The translations under genes were made by a program, and so were the position numbers. Of a stretch of DNA of 64,000 nt, positions 8,465 to 17,696 are shown in pieces. Numbering within the stretch: the stretch's first letter is position 1; the number at the start of each line of letters is the position of its first letter. Source of the DNA: Muribaculaceae bacterium (GTDB lineage: Bacteria > Bacteroidota > Bacteroidia > Bacteroidales > Muribaculaceae); assembly GCA_022510425.1 (NCBI GenBank), contig JAFLTO010000003.1, positions 1-64,000 of the forward strand. Reading direction: 5' to 3'. The notes beneath the pieces were generated by a model. The model did not search any database. It worked only from the letters and a program-made list of their open reading frames with translations, and was not told the origin of the DNA.

Positions 8465-8766
8465 AAAGGCTTTCAAACAGACAGGAGGAAGTTATGTCTA
8501 TTATTTGGGAACATGGACCAATGACTGTGAATAAAATTATTCCTTTAAAAGATAATAATATTCATTATAATACCATATCAATAGTTGTTAGAGAATTAGA
8601 AAGAATCGGGTACCTTTCTCATAAAGATGAATTCAGGTCATATCTATATTATCCCTTTAAATCTAAAGAAGAGTATCTAAAAGAACTCTTTGATTCAATT
8701 TTAAACAGATTATTCCACTGGAACAAAGAAAATCTCTTAAAATTTACAATGAACGATTTTAAGTAA
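8461..8766 (+). CDS. BlaI/MecI/CopY-family transcriptional repressor, short form
   Basis: A 101-residue winged-helix protein. The helix-turn-helix region spans about 1-68 (LSNRQEEVMSIIWEHGPMTVNKI, then HYNTISIVVRELERIGYL) with a YLYYPF wing. The C-terminal dimerisation helix is short compared with the usual roughly 120 residues. BlaI proteins are normally released by a BlaR1/MecR1 metallopeptidase partner; no M56 peptidase is encoded nearby. It is the last gene of the lipoprotein-OMP operon and may repress that operon. Its 3' end overlaps a recombinase remnant on the other strand, so the C terminus may have been altered by an insertion there. Confidence 0.85.
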   Translation: MKRLSNRQEEVMSIIWEHGPMTVNKIIPLKDNNIHYNTISIVVRELERIGYLSHKDEFRSYLYYPFKSKEEYLKELFDSILNRLFHWNKENLLKFTMNDFK

Positions 8767-8956
8767 GTGAGATATTTGATAAATTTTTGTTAAGTTTATT
8801 CAGTTCGGAGGAAAGGGTTTTGGGGAGGAAGCGGGCATAGACTTTTTCGGGGATGTCGGTTGATTCTTGACCGAGTAGTCCGCCGACCACAGACATTGAG
8901 AGTCCATTATTGAGGGCGAAGACGGCGAAGGTGTGTTGAGAAGCCGCTGACGTACG
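8759..8956 (-). pseudogene. Tyrosine recombinase C-terminal remnant
   Basis: An open reading frame of 65 codons without a start. It reads SQHTFAVFALNNG, then VVGGLLGQES and KVYARFLP, which matches the end of phage-type integrases: the H-x-x-R box region, the L-L-G-[HQ] motif and the Tyr of the active-site helix. The catalytic Arg after HTF is absent (HTFAV) and everything upstream is lost behind a stop at 8957-8959. It marks an old integration event at the boundary between the signalling cassette and the housekeeping genes. Confidence 0.75.
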
Positions 8957-8972
8957 CTAAATCATATCGGCG

Positions 8973-9016
8973 ATACTAAAAAAGATTTGGGAAAACTCCC
9001 AAATCTTTTTTAGTAT
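8973..9016 (-). terminator. Strong terminator after the DUF2795 gene
   Basis: A perfect 20-bp inverted repeat (arms 8973-8992 and 8997-9016, loop AAAC) with an A6/T6 tract inside the arms. It overlaps the stop codon of the minus-strand DUF2795 gene and may also stop transcription from the left. Confidence 0.8.
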
Positions 9017-9231
9017 TCATCTTCGTTAAAGAAGAAGTCGTCTTTGGAGGGATAATCGGGCCAGATTTCTTCAATGCTTTCGTAGGTTTCGCCTTCGTCT
9101 TCCATCTCCTGGAGGTTTTCGATCACTTCCATCGGAGCTCCACTCCTCATTGCGTAGTCTATAAGTTCTTCCTTGGTAGCAGGCCAAGGAGCGTCTTCAA
9201 GTTTTGATGCTAATTCTAATGTCCAATACAT
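9010..9231 (-). CDS. DUF2795 family protein
   Basis: A 73-residue acidic protein. It opens MYWTLELASKLEDAPWPATKEELIDYAMRSG, the DUF2795 signature (hydrophobic start, then P-A-T-K-x-E-L), and ends in an acidic, aromatic tail with EEIWPDYPSKDDFFFNEDEY. The family is common and conserved in Bacteroidetes but has no assigned function that I know. It is monocistronic, with a strong terminator overlapping its end. Confidence 0.85.
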   Translation of the reverse strand: MYWTLELASKLEDAPWPATKEELIDYAMRSGAPMEVIENLQEMEDEGETYESIEEIWPDYPSKDDFFFNEDEY

Positions 9232-9343
9232 ATAGCGATTATATTTTATGCACTTAGGCTATTAGTCTGGTGCAAGGTTAAAAATTCATTTAATCCTAAA
9301 ATAAGTAATTTGCTCTCATTATGAGATTTACTAGAAATGGTAT

Positions 9344-9910
9344 TTATAGATTTTCCGTCTGTTGCCAGGTAATTTCTTCGTAATTTGCAAATTTATTAAG
9401 ATAACGGCCTATAACGAAAAGATAATCAGACAATCTGTTTAAATAAGCCATTACAAGAAGGTTAATCTCTTCTTCAGCTGCCAATTGAAGCACACGTCTT
9501 TCAGCGCGCCGGCAAACGGTGCGGGCCATATTAGCTTTAGCGGAAGCCTTGCAACCACCCGGGATAATAAAATTATTTAATTTCGGAAGCTGTTCATCCA
9601 TCACATCGATCCAACCTTCCATTTCTGTGATATTGTCTTGTGTGAGCCCTGCAACTTCACGTTTTCTGATAGAAGGAGGAGTGGCCAGATATCCACCAAT
9701 ATTAAAAAGCATGTTTTGAACTTTGAGCAGGTCGTATCGCTGTTCATCAATCACCGAATCATCTGCTACAAGATTTCCAATAAAAGATGAGAGTTCATCA
9801 ACGGTGCCATATGCTTCCAGTCTCAATGAATATTTTGGAATTCTGTCACCTCCGATTATTGAGGTGTTAATTCCATCACCTGTACGGGTGTAGATAGGAG
9901 ATTTTGCCAT
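9344..9910 (-). CDS. Cob(I)alamin adenosyltransferase, PduO type
   Basis: A 188-residue cytoplasmic enzyme that transfers the adenosyl group of ATP to cob(I)alamin to make adenosylcobalamin. Family motifs are clear: YTRTGDGINTSIIGGDRI at the N terminus (ATP binding), YGTVDELSSFIG, and the helical MARTVCRRAERRV segment carrying the conserved Arg and Glu. It stands alone here, away from other cobalamin genes, and I see no cobalamin riboswitch upstream. Adenosylcobalamin would serve enzymes such as methylmalonyl-CoA mutase, which is common in this group. Confidence 0.93.
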   Translation of the reverse strand: MAKSPIYTRTGDGINTSIIGGDRIPKYSLRLEAYGTVDELSSFIGNLVADDSVIDEQRYDLLKVQNMLFNIGGYLATPPSIRKREVAGLTQDNITEMEGWIDVMDEQLPKLNNFIIPGGCKASAKANMARTVCRRAERRVLQLAAEEEINLLVMAYLNRLSDYLFVIGRYLNKFANYEEITWQQTENL

Positions 9911-10019
9911 AATTTTAATTGTCAGGGATTTTCAAAAGTTTAACGCTTATAAAGCAATATTGTTGCAATAATATCGATTTTATTTTTAAATTAATCATAA
10001 AATAACCGTTTCAAAGAGT

Positions 10020-10027
10020 TATATTTG
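10020..10027 (+). promoter_or_regulatory. -7 promoter box of dnaX
   Basis: TATATTTG, a perfect -7 box, lies 17 bases upstream of the dnaX ATG. No clear -33 TTTG is present at the usual distance. Confidence 0.55.
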
Positions 10028-10044
10028 CAAAATAAAAGAAACAA

Positions 10045-11736
10045 ATGGCCTCAAATCAATATATAGTATCTGCAAGAAAATACCGTCCCGCCACATTCCA
10101 GACGGTGGTTGGCCAGAAGGCATTGACAGCGACGCTTAAGAATGCAATAGCGGGTGGCAAGCTGGCCCAAGCCTATCTCTTCTGTGGACCAAGAGGAGTG
10201 GGAAAGACTTCTTGTGCGCGGATTTTTGCAAAGACGATAAACTGTATGAATCCCACACCTGACGGAGAGGCTTGTGGAGTTTGTGAATCTTGCAAAGCTA
10301 TTGAAAGAGGTAATTCTTTCAATTTGGTGGAACTTGACGCAGCTTCCAACAATTCGGTTGATGATATAAGAAATATCACGGATCAGGTCAATATCCCTGC
10401 ACAAGTTGGTCGTTACCGAGTATTCATTATAGATGAAGTTCACATGTTGAGTAACGCAGCTTTCAATGCTTTCCTCAAGACGTTGGAAGAGCCACCGAAG
10501 AATGTGGTTTTCATTCTTGCCACTACAGAAAGGCACAAAGTGATTCCCACCATCTTGAGCCGATGCCAAGTATATGACTTCCGAAGGATAACCATCAATG
10601 ATATAATAGACCATCTTCAATATGTGGCAGAAAGTGAAGGTGTGAGATCCGAAAGAGAAGCTTTAGGTGTAATCGCTCAAAAAGCTGACGGAGCAATGCG
10701 AGATGCTCTCTCTATTTTTGACCAAGTTGTGGCTTCAACCCAAGGAAATGTAACGTATCAGGGCACTATAGATTCACTTAATGTTCTCGACCAAGATTAT
10801 TACTTCCGTTTGGTAGATATCTTTAAAAGGGGAGATGTGGCTGAAGCTTTAATCACATTTAAAGAGATTACCGATAAAGGGTTTGATGCCCAATTTTTTG
10901 TAAACGGATTAGCGGACCATATCCGAAATCTGATGGTGTGTGCTGATCAACGAACTCTTTCCCTTCTGGAAACCTCTGAAGAATGGGCAAAAAAATATCT
11001 CGAACAGGCAACGCAATTCCCTGTTGAATGGTATTATTCAGCCATCAAGATATTGAACGACACTGATTTCAACTATAAGCTTTCCGGCAACAAGCGCCTA
11101 CTTGTGGAACTTGCGTTAATACGCTTGAGCAGATTGTTGTTTGGCCCACAACCAGTGCCACAGCAGCAACAGCATCAGAAAGAACCGCAACCTCAACCAA
11201 CCCATACAACGCCACAGGCCCCTTTCGTCACTCCGGACGGTAGCAAGCCTCAGCCCGCTCCGGCTATAACCACCGAGGCACCTCCCAGGAGAAAGCCAGT
11301 CACAAGGCCCCAGAGTTTCCGTTTGTCTTCCGGGACTAAAGATTCCTCTGTGATGGCTACAAATGAGCCACGCAATGTAGCGTTCACTCCTGAAACTTTC
11401 TTGTCGGTCTGGGAAGAATATATGAATACACATTCAGAACAAAGGATACTTGTGGCTGCCATGCGGTCATCAGTTCCTAAAAAGGTTTCTGAGACACACT
11501 ATAGTGTAATGGTGGATCATCCGGCTCAAAAACAAGCATTTGAAACCGCTCTTAAAGAATTGCTCGACTTCTTTAAGAGCCGTCTTAGCAATGATTTTAT
11601 CACCTTGAGTGTGATGGTTTCAGAAAAAGATCCGGGGGAAAAAGGATTGAATTCAAAAGAATTTTTGAAATTAATTGTGGATGAGAATCCTGAGCTTGCA
11701 AAATTTTTAAAGGCAGTGGATGCGGAATTGGAATAA
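10045..11736 (+). CDS. dnaX: DNA polymerase III subunit gamma/tau
   Basis: A 563-residue clamp-loader ATPase. Domain I has the Walker A motif GPRGVGKTS (about 48-56), a four-cysteine zinc module (CMNPTPDGEACGVCESC), Walker B FIIDEVHML and sensor 1 (FILATTERHKVIPTILSRC, with the SRC arginine finger). Domains II and III follow to about residue 365, then a Gln/Pro-rich linker (about 370-430) and a C-terminal tau-type domain. A run of seven A at 10989-10995 lies inside domain III; a -1 shift there would stop within about a dozen codons, too early to give a normal gamma form. Transcribed from its own promoter. Confidence 0.96.
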   Translation: MASNQYIVSARKYRPATFQTVVGQKALTATLKNAIAGGKLAQAYLFCGPRGVGKTSCARIFAKTINCMNPTPDGEACGVCESCKAIERGNSFNLVELDAASNNSVDDIRNITDQVNIPAQVGRYRVFIIDEVHMLSNAAFNAFLKTLEEPPKNVVFILATTERHKVIPTILSRCQVYDFRRITINDIIDHLQYVAESEGVRSEREALGVIAQKADGAMRDALSIFDQVVASTQGNVTYQGTIDSLNVLDQDYYFRLVDIFKRGDVAEALITFKEITDKGFDAQFFVNGLADHIRNLMVCADQRTLSLLETSEEWAKKYLEQATQFPVEWYYSAIKILNDTDFNYKLSGNKRLLVELALIRLSRLLFGPQPVPQQQQHQKEPQPQPTHTTPQAPFVTPDGSKPQPAPAITTEAPPRRKPVTRPQSFRLSSGTKDSSVMATNEPRNVAFTPETFLSVWEEYMNTHSEQRILVAAMRSSVPKKVSETHYSVMVDHPAQKQAFETALKELLDFFKSRLSNDFITLSVMVSEKDPGEKGLNSKEFLKLIVDENPELAKFLKAVDAELE

Positions 11737-11807
11737 GGTTAAATAATATAAATATTAGTTAAAAAATCATTAATTGAAGGTATAATGACAGCTACTTTCA
11801 ACTAATA

Positions 11808-11841
11808 TTTGGAGAAATGGCATTAAAATTCATTATATTTG
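11808..11841 (+). promoter_or_regulatory. Promoter of the rimP-nusA-infB operon
   Basis: TTTG at 11808-11811 and TATATTTG at 11834-11841, 22 bp apart, fit the Bacteroides -33/-7 pair. The box lies inside a longer upstream reading frame, which supports the rimP start at 11892 rather than 11817. Confidence 0.65.
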
Positions 11842-11854
11842 CAAAAGAATCCAC

Positions 11855-11884
11855 GGAGGGGGCGACAGTCTCCTCCAATTTTTT
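11855..11884 (+). terminator. Terminator-like hairpin in the rimP leader
   Basis: GGAGGGGG (11855-11862) pairs with TCTCCTCC (11869-11876) around a six-base loop, eight pairs including two G-T wobbles, and is followed by AATTTTTT. This is an intrinsic terminator in form, placed between the operon promoter and the rimP start codon eight bases further on. It is a candidate attenuator for an operon that encodes NusA, a factor acting on exactly such structures. Confidence 0.6.
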
Positions 11885-11891
11885 AAATAAA

Positions 11892-12356
11892 ATGATAGAC
11901 GCAACTGAAATCCGTAATTTCATCGAAAGAGAACTTGAAGGCTCCGATTATTTTTTGGTAGATGTTCAAGTGAAGAAAGATAATGTCATTGAAGTCGAGA
12001 TAGACTCTGATTCTCCAGTGTCGATTGAAGAATGTGAAAAGCTCACAAGAGCAATAGAGGCTGAATTCGACAGAGACAAGGAAGACTATACCCTTGAAGT
12101 GGGAAGTGCGGGTATAACATCGCCTTTCAAAGTGAAAAGACAATATAAGAAATATATCGGTCAGGAAGTAGAGTTAATAACAAAAGATGGAAAAAAATTA
12201 TCCGGATTATTGAAGAGCGTAGATGAAGACACTTTCACTGTTGTAACTAAAGAAAAGGTCAGGAAGCCTGATAGCAAACGGCCTGTGATAGAGGAGGTGG
12301 AGAATGTCTTCCCATATAATGAAGTAAAACAGACAAAATACATATTGAAATTCTAA
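11892..12356 (+). CDS. rimP: Ribosome maturation factor RimP
   Basis: A 154-residue factor for 30S subunit maturation. The N-terminal domain has the acidic pattern VEIDSDSPVSIEECEKLTRAIE and the conserved EVGSAGITSPFK, close to the family's E-V-S-S-P-G-L-x-x-P motif, followed by the SH3-like C-terminal domain (GQEVELITKDGKKLSGLL). I chose the ATG at 11892 because the promoter and a terminator-like hairpin lie just upstream, within the longer frame. It is the first gene of the rimP-nusA-infB operon; nusA starts four bases after its stop. Confidence 0.92.
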   Translation: MIDATEIRNFIERELEGSDYFLVDVQVKKDNVIEVEIDSDSPVSIEECEKLTRAIEAEFDRDKEDYTLEVGSAGITSPFKVKRQYKKYIGQEVELITKDGKKLSGLLKSVDEDTFTVVTKEKVRKPDSKRPVIEEVENVFPYNEVKQTKYILKF

Positions 12357-12360
12357 ACCT

Positions 12361-13608
12361 ATGGCAAAGAAGGCAGAGACGGTCAATATGATAGACCGGT
12401 TCGCGGAGTTCAAGGAACTCAAGAACATTGATAAAACCACAATGATCAGCGTGCTTGAGGAATCATTCCGCAATGTGCTGGCAAAAATGTTTGGATCCGA
12501 CGAGAACTTCGACGTGATCATGAATCCTGATAAAGGGGATTGTGAAATATATCAAAACCTTGAGGTAGTGCCGGATGAGGCGGTAGAGAATCCTGATAAA
12601 GAAATAGGCTTGACCGAAGCCAGGGAAATAGACCCGGAATGTGAAATCGGAGAAGACGTTTCTAAACAGATCTATTTTGAAAAGTTTGGCAGAAGAGCCA
12701 TTTTGAATCTACGTCAAACCTTGCAATCAAAGATTCTTGATTTGCAAAAAGAGGCCCTGTCTCATAAGTTTAAAGAACTTGAGGGAGAAATAGTGACCGG
12801 AGAAGTGCATCAAGTTTGGAAAAGAGAGGCTTTGCTTTTAGATGATGAGCACAATGAACTTATCATGCCTAAAGAAGAACAAATACCGAGCGACAGTTTC
12901 CGAAAGGGCGATATGGTGAGAGCAGTGGTCAAAAGGGTTGATAATGCCAATACTAATCCAAAAGTTATCATAAGCCGCACAGATGAAGCCTTCCTTCGCC
13001 GTTTGTTTGAACAGGAAGTCCCGGAGATACATGACGGTTTAATCACCATCAGGGCAGTGGCACGCATACCCGGAGAACGTGCGAAGATTGCTGTGGAAAG
13101 CTATGACGACCGAATTGACCCCGTGGGAGCTTGTGTAGGTATAAAAGGCAGCCGTATCCATGGTATCGTTAGAGAATTGCGTAATGAGAATATTGATGTA
13201 ATTTCTTATACCTCCAATCCTCAGCTTTTTATACAGAGGGCTCTAAGTCCTGCGAGTATTTCCTCCATCAGGCTTAATGAAGAGGAAAAGAAAGCAGAAG
13301 TATTCCTGCATCCTGAAGAAGTATCGTTAGCTATTGGTAAAGGAGGTCAGAATATACGTCTCGCATCTAAACTCACAGGATACACAATAGATGTATACCG
13401 AGACATAGAAGAGGGAGAAGAAGACATCTATCTTGATGAATTTGCCGATGAAATTGATTCTTGGGTGATAGAACAGCTTAAGAATATTGGTTTAGGCACA
13501 GCCAAGGCAGTATTGAATGCCAGTCCGGAAAAACTGGAATTGGCAGATCTTGAGGATGACACCTTAGCCCATGTGCTTGAAGTGATTAAAGCAGAATTTG
13601 AAGATTGA
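12361..13608 (+). CDS. nusA: Transcription termination/antitermination factor NusA
   Basis: A 415-residue protein. It has the N-terminal RNA-polymerase-binding domain (about 1-135), an S1 domain (about 140-205: GEIVTGEVHQVWKREALLL), and two KH domains (about 210-350) with GACVGIKGSRI and the second G-x-x-G in AIGKGGQNIRLASKLTG. A short helical C-terminal extension follows (EQLKNIGLGTAKAVLNASPE); the full pair of E. coli-type acidic repeats is missing, as usual in Bacteroidetes. It sits between rimP and infB, the classical order. Confidence 0.96.
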   Translation: MAKKAETVNMIDRFAEFKELKNIDKTTMISVLEESFRNVLAKMFGSDENFDVIMNPDKGDCEIYQNLEVVPDEAVENPDKEIGLTEAREIDPECEIGEDVSKQIYFEKFGRRAILNLRQTLQSKILDLQKEALSHKFKELEGEIVTGEVHQVWKREALLLDDEHNELIMPKEEQIPSDSFRKGDMVRAVVKRVDNANTNPKVIISRTDEAFLRRLFEQEVPEIHDGLITIRAVARIPGERAKIAVESYDDRIDPVGACVGIKGSRIHGIVRELRNENIDVISYTSNPQLFIQRALSPASISSIRLNEEEKKAEVFLHPEEVSLAIGKGGQNIRLASKLTGYTIDVYRDIEEGEEDIYLDEFADEIDSWVIEQLKNIGLGTAKAVLNASPEKLELADLEDDTLAHVLEVIKAEFED

Positions 13609-13632
13609 AAGAAATAACCACCAGTCAGCAGA

Positions 13633-16521
13633 ATGCGTACAAAGATAAGTAAAGTAGCAAGTGATTTAAACGTAGGAATGAACACAGTTGTTGAATTCCT
13701 TCGTAAAAATAACATAGAGGTAGACAGCAATCCCAACGCACGGATCGATGAGGCTGCTGTGGACCTTCTTCGTAAAGAATTCAGCCAAGATAAGGCTGTG
13801 AAAGCAAAGGTTGAGGGGAAACTCAGCGAAAGACGTTCAGACAGAGTTGAAAAAGCAGAGAGGAGACAACAACAGCAACAGGCTCCATTGTCTTCCGTTA
13901 CTTCAGAAACACCAACGCCTCAGCTGAAGGTGGTGGGCAAAATCAATCTTGATGAGCCCAGGCGTCCAAAACCTCAGAATGATAAACCGGTAAGTAAAGA
14001 GGAGAAACCGTTAGTTACACCGGAGGAAAAGAAGGTTCCGGAATCTCCTGTTACTAAGCAGGAACCTAAAAAAGAGGAAAAGCCGGTGGAAGAACCAAAG
14101 GTGGCTCCAAAGGCAGTAGAACCGAAGAAAGTGGAGGTTAAACCTATCCCAAAGGCGGATCAACCAAAGAATATAATTCCGGAACCAAGGAAAGAAGAAA
14201 AACCTGCAGAGGTAAAGAAACTGGAATCCCCGCAACCAGCTCGTACCGAAGCACCTAAACAGGATCATCCTGAAGTTCCACGACAAGAGGAGCAAGACGA
14301 CGAACCATTCCGCCTCAATGCACCTGAAGCTCCAAAAGAATTAAAAGTCTTAGGGAAGATAGATCTTTCAAGTTTGAATCAATCCACACGTCCTAAAAAG
14401 AAAGGACATGGGAAAGGAGAAGATTCCGAAAGAGGTGACAAGAAAAAACGTCGCAGGATAGGAAAAGAAAAAGTAGATATTGAAAAGGCAGCTGCCCAGG
14501 CTGAAAAATCTAACGATAAGAAGAAAGACGATCGAAGAGGTGATCGTAACGAACGTAAACATGGCGACCGCAAGGCTGAACGTCAAGGCAAGAAAAACGA
14601 TAAAAATCGTAATGATGATTATTCACAAGAAGATGTTCAAAAACAGGTAAAGGAAACCCTCGCACGTCTTACCACGAAGGCTCCGAAGAAGAACCTTAAA
14701 TGGAAGAAAGAGAAGAAAGAGGCACTCCATAACAGAGAAATGGAGAACCAACGACGTGAAGAAGAGGAAAGCAAGATTATTAAATTGACTGAATTTGTCA
14801 CTGCAAACGACCTTGCGAACCTTATGGAAGTGCCGGTGAATAATGTCATCGCCACTTGTATGAATCTTGGAGTAATGGTGTCGATCAACCAGCGTCTTGA
14901 TGCCGAAACAATAAATATTGTAGCCGATGAATTCGGTTACAAAACTGAATATGTTAGTGCAGAAGTAAGTGAAGCTATCGCCCCTGAAGAAGATAAGGAA
15001 GAAGATCTGCAAAGCCGTCCTCCTATTGTTACAGTGATGGGTCATGTGGATCATGGTAAAACCTCTCTTCTCGACTATATTCGAAAGGCAAATGTAATTG
15101 CCGGAGAGGCTGGAGGTATAACTCAACACATAGGAGCTTATAATGTGAAATTGCCAGATGGGCGTCGTATCACATTCCTCGATACTCCGGGTCATGAAGC
15201 TTTCACAGCCATGCGAGCACGTGGAGCGAAAGTGACTGATATAGCCATTATCATAGTTGCAGCAGATGATGATGTGATGCCTCAAACCATTGAAGCTATC
15301 AATCATGCTTCAGCCGCTGGAGTTCCCATGGTCTTTGCAATCAATAAGATAGATAAGCCCACTGCCAATCCTGACAAGATTAAGGAACAACTGTCGGCAA
15401 TGAATTATCTTGTGGAAGACTGGGGAGGGAAATACCAGAGCCAGGATATTTCAGCCAAAAAAGGACTTGGTGTGGAAGATCTTATGGAGAAAGTGCTTCT
15501 GGAAGCCGAGATGCTGGAACTGAAGGCAAATCCTGACAGACTTGCTGTAGGTTCTGTGATAGAATCAAGTCTTGACAAGGGTAGGGGATATGTGGCCACT
15601 GTTCTTGTTCAAAACGGTACCCTCAAAGTTGGTGATGTGATACTGGCAGGTACACATTATGGAAAGATCAAGGCAATGTTTAACGAGAGAAACCAAAGGG
15701 TGACTGAGGCAGGTCCGGCCACTCCTGTAATGATTCTTGGTATGAACGGAGCACCAACTGCAGGAGATACTTTCAATGTGTTGGAAACCGAACAGGAAGC
15801 ACGAGAAATAGCAGCCAAGAGAGAACAATTGCAACGAGAATTAGGGTTGCGCACCAAGAAACGTCTAGGACTCGAAGAGCTTGGAAGACGAAGGGCTCTT
15901 AATGACTTCCACGAGCTTAACTTGGTTGTGAAGGGAGACGTGGATGGCTCGGTAGAGGCTATTTCAGATGCTTTAATTAAATTGTCGACTCCTGAAATAC
16001 AGGTTAACGTTCTTCACAAAGGAGTGGGGGCGATATCAGAAAGTGATGTCACTTTGGCAGCAGCCTCTGATGCTATTATCATAGGATTCCAGGTGAGACC
16101 ATCTGCAGCAGCAAGAAAAGAAGCCGAGAAAGAGGGCGTTGAAATTCGACTTTATTCAGTCATATATAAAGCGATAGAAGAAGTCAAGGATGCTATGGAA
16201 GGTCTCCTATCACCCGAAATTAAAGAAGAGGTAACCGGTACTGCAGAAGTGCTTCAAACCTATCATATTTCTAAAGTCGGTACTATCGCAGGCGCTATTG
16301 TTCGCGATGGTAAAATTAAGAGAAGTAATAAGGTGCGAGTCATCAGAGATGGTATCGTGATCTATACCGGAGAACTTGGTTCTTTGAAACGTTTCAAAGA
16401 CGATGTTAAAGAAGTTGTTTCAGGTTATGATTGTGGCCTCTCGGTGCAAGGTTACAATGATATCAAGGAAGGCGATCTGATAGAAGGCTTTGAAGAAGTT
16501 GAAGTTAAGAGAGGTCTCTGA
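13633..16521 (+). CDS. infB: Translation initiation factor IF-2
   Basis: A 962-residue GTPase that places initiator tRNA on the 30S subunit. It has an N-terminal IF2_N segment ([22 protein letters not shown]) and a long, low-complexity Lys/Glu/Pro-rich linker (about 60-340). A second IF2_N-like region follows (about 395-440), then the G domain from about 470 with G1 [15 protein letters not shown]3 DTPGHEAF and G4 NKIDK. Domains II to IV complete it. The highly charged linker explains the many long frames on the opposite strand, which are not genes. It is followed by folK with an overlapping TGATG. Confidence 0.97.
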   Translation: MRTKISKVASDLNVGMNTVVEFLRKNNIEVDSNPNARIDEAAVDLLRKEFSQDKAVKAKVEGKLSERRSDRVEKAERRQQQQQAPLSSVTSETPTPQLKVVGKINLDEPRRPKPQNDKPVSKEEKPLVTPEEKKVPESPVTKQEPKKEEKPVEEPKVAPKAVEPKKVEVKPIPKADQPKNIIPEPRKEEKPAEVKKLESPQPARTEAPKQDHPEVPRQEEQDDEPFRLNAPEAPKELKVLGKIDLSSLNQSTRPKKKGHGKGEDSERGDKKKRRRIGKEKVDIEKAAAQAEKSNDKKKDDRRGDRNERKHGDRKAERQGKKNDKNRNDDYSQEDVQKQVKETLARLTTKAPKKNLKWKKEKKEALHNREMENQRREEEESKIIKLTEFVTANDLANLMEVPVNNVIATCMNLGVMVSINQRLDAETINIVADEFGYKTEYVSAEVSEAIAPEEDKEEDLQSRPPIVTVMGHVDHGKTSLLDYIRKANVIAGEAGGITQHIGAYNVKLPDGRRITFLDTPGHEAFTAMRARGAKVTDIAIIIVAADDDVMPQTIEAINHASAAGVPMVFAINKIDKPTANPDKIKEQLSAMNYLVEDWGGKYQSQDISAKKGLGVEDLMEKVLLEAEMLELKANPDRLAVGSVIESSLDKGRGYVATVLVQNGTLKVGDVILAGTHYGKIKAMFNERNQRVTEAGPATPVMILGMNGAPTAGDTFNVLETEQEAREIAAKREQLQRELGLRTKKRLGLEELGRRRALNDFHELNLVVKGDVDGSVEAISDALIKLSTPEIQVNVLHKGVGAISESDVTLAAASDAIIIGFQVRPSAAARKEAEKEGVEIRLYSVIYKAIEEVKDAMEGLLSPEIKEEVTGTAEVLQTYHISKVGTIAGAIVRDGKIKRSNKVRVIRDGIVIYTGELGSLKRFKDDVKEVVSGYDCGLSVQGYNDIKEGDLIEGFEEVEVKRGL

Positions 16522-16943
16522 TGCCTATAATATATGTAAATATAGGAAGTAATCTTGGAGAAAGAGAATCTTTAATAAATAGAGCATTAGAAGAAATTAG
16601 CAATCATTTCGGTTGCTGTTGCATAAGTGGATTGGTTGAATCAGAACCCTGGGGGTTTGAATCAACCAATCCTTTTCTTAATATAGGAGTATCATTCAAA
16701 TCGGACTTACCTCCGGAAAAGATACTTGACGAACTGCAAAACGTGGAAAAAAAGATTTCTTTAGTATCTCACAGAGATAATAGAGGAAATTATAAAGATA
16801 GGGAAATTGATATTGATATTATGGCAATCGATGAAATGATATATGATTCCGAAAGGCTGCATATTCCGCATCCACATCTTTTAGCCAGAGATTTTTTTCT
16901 AATTCCCTTAAAAGAATTGGCACCTGATTGGCAACATCCTTAG
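16521..16943 (+). CDS. folK: 2-amino-4-hydroxy-6-hydroxymethyldihydropteridine diphosphokinase
   Basis: A 140-residue HPPK enzyme of folate synthesis that transfers pyrophosphate from ATP to the pterin. Motifs: YVNIGSNLGERE at the N terminus, ESEPWGFESTNPFLN, and the magnesium-binding signature region DREIDIDIMAID followed by IPHPHLLARDFFLIPL. The length is slightly short of the usual 150-160 residues because the C terminus ends soon after the PL-E-L-A-P-D-W motif. The start codon shares one base with the infB stop. The 3' end converges with trmD, one base apart. Confidence 0.93.
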   Translation: MPIIYVNIGSNLGERESLINRALEEISNHFGCCCISGLVESEPWGFESTNPFLNIGVSFKSDLPPEKILDELQNVEKKISLVSHRDNRGNYKDREIDIDIMAIDEMIYDSERLHIPHPHLLARDFFLIPLKELAPDWQHP

Positions 16944-16944
16944 A

Positions 16945-17619
16945 CTATTTCAGGAGGTCAGGCCGCAAGCGTTGTGTGCGTTGCAATGATTGTTCATGAC
17001 GCCATTCAGCTATTTTAGCTTCATGACCTGAGAGAAGAATCTCAGGCACTTTCCAACCATTATAGTCAGCAGGCCTCGTATAGATTGGTGGAGCGAGGAG
17101 ATTATCTTGAAAAGAATCCGAGAGAGCCGACTGTTCATCGCCGATTGCTCCCGGAATGAGACGAACAATGGCGTCTGTCATTACCATAGCCGGAAGTTCC
17201 CCTCCAGTTAGCACATAATCCCCAATGGAAATCTCACGAGTGATTAAATGTTCTCGAATACGATAATCCACACCTTTATAATGCCCGCAAAGAATTATGA
17301 TGTTCTCTAACATTGAAAGCCTGTTGGCAATTTGTTGATTGAAAGTTTCCCCATCAGGAGAAGTGAAAATAATCTCATCATATACTCTTTGAGATTTGAG
17401 GTGGGAAATGCAACGATCAACCGGTTCTATTTTCATCACCATGCCAGCCTCACCCCCGAATGGATAATCATCTACTTTGCGATGGATATCATTAGTGTAA
17501 TCACGAAGATTATGAACCACCAGTTCGGCAAGTTTTTTATTTTGTGCCCGTTTTAGTATAGACGTAGATAAAACGGACTCAAACATTTCAGGAAGTACAG
17601 TGATGATATCAATTCTCAT
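16945..17619 (-). CDS. trmD: tRNA (guanine-37-N1)-methyltransferase
   Basis: A 224-residue SPOUT methyltransferase that modifies G37 next to the anticodon to prevent frameshifting. I chose the start [13 protein letters not shown] (17619); an in-frame ATG four codons upstream is less likely. The trefoil-knot AdoMet site is visible in [15 protein letters not shown] and [17 protein letters not shown], followed by [22 protein letters not shown] and [11 protein letters not shown]. It lies in convergent orientation to folK. Confidence 0.96.
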   Translation of the reverse strand: MRIDIITVLPEMFESVLSTSILKRAQNKKLAELVVHNLRDYTNDIHRKVDDYPFGGEAGMVMKIEPVDRCISHLKSQRVYDEIIFTSPDGETFNQQIANRLSMLENIIILCGHYKGVDYRIREHLITREISIGDYVLTGGELPAMVMTDAIVRLIPGAIGDEQSALSDSFQDNLLAPPIYTRPADYNGWKVPEILLSGHEAKIAEWRHEQSLQRTQRLRPDLLK

Positions 17620-17646
17620 TGTAGGGAGCATTAAGTAATTTAAAAA

Positions 17647-17670
17647 GGCGGGAACAAGGTTGTTCCCGCC
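17647..17670 (-). terminator. Terminator after the inositol-phosphate synthase gene
   Basis: GGCGGGAACA (17647-17656) and TGTTCCCGCC (17661-17670) form a perfect 10-bp stem with a 4-base loop. On the minus strand it is followed by TTTTTAAATT, a proper U tract, 26 bases after the stop codon. Confidence 0.85.
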
Positions 17671-17696
17671 CCTATAATAGGAATTATGAAAAGTTA

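Noticed and set aside
9232..9343. Promoter or riboswitch between DUF2795 and the adenosyltransferase
   Set aside because: Only weak partial matches to TAnnTTTG and no cobalamin-box sequence were found.
10989..10995. A run of seven A in dnaX as a programmed frameshift site
   Set aside because: A -1 shift stops within about a dozen codons but inside domain III, so the product would not be a normal gamma subunit, and I see no strong downstream hairpin.
11817..11891. Longer rimP start
   Set aside because: The promoter -7 box and a terminator-like hairpin lie within this part, and the translated residues do not match the family.
14623..15306. Long minus-strand frame opposite infB
   Set aside because: It is a shadow of infB codon bias; its translation is Phe/Cys/His-rich and unlike a real protein.
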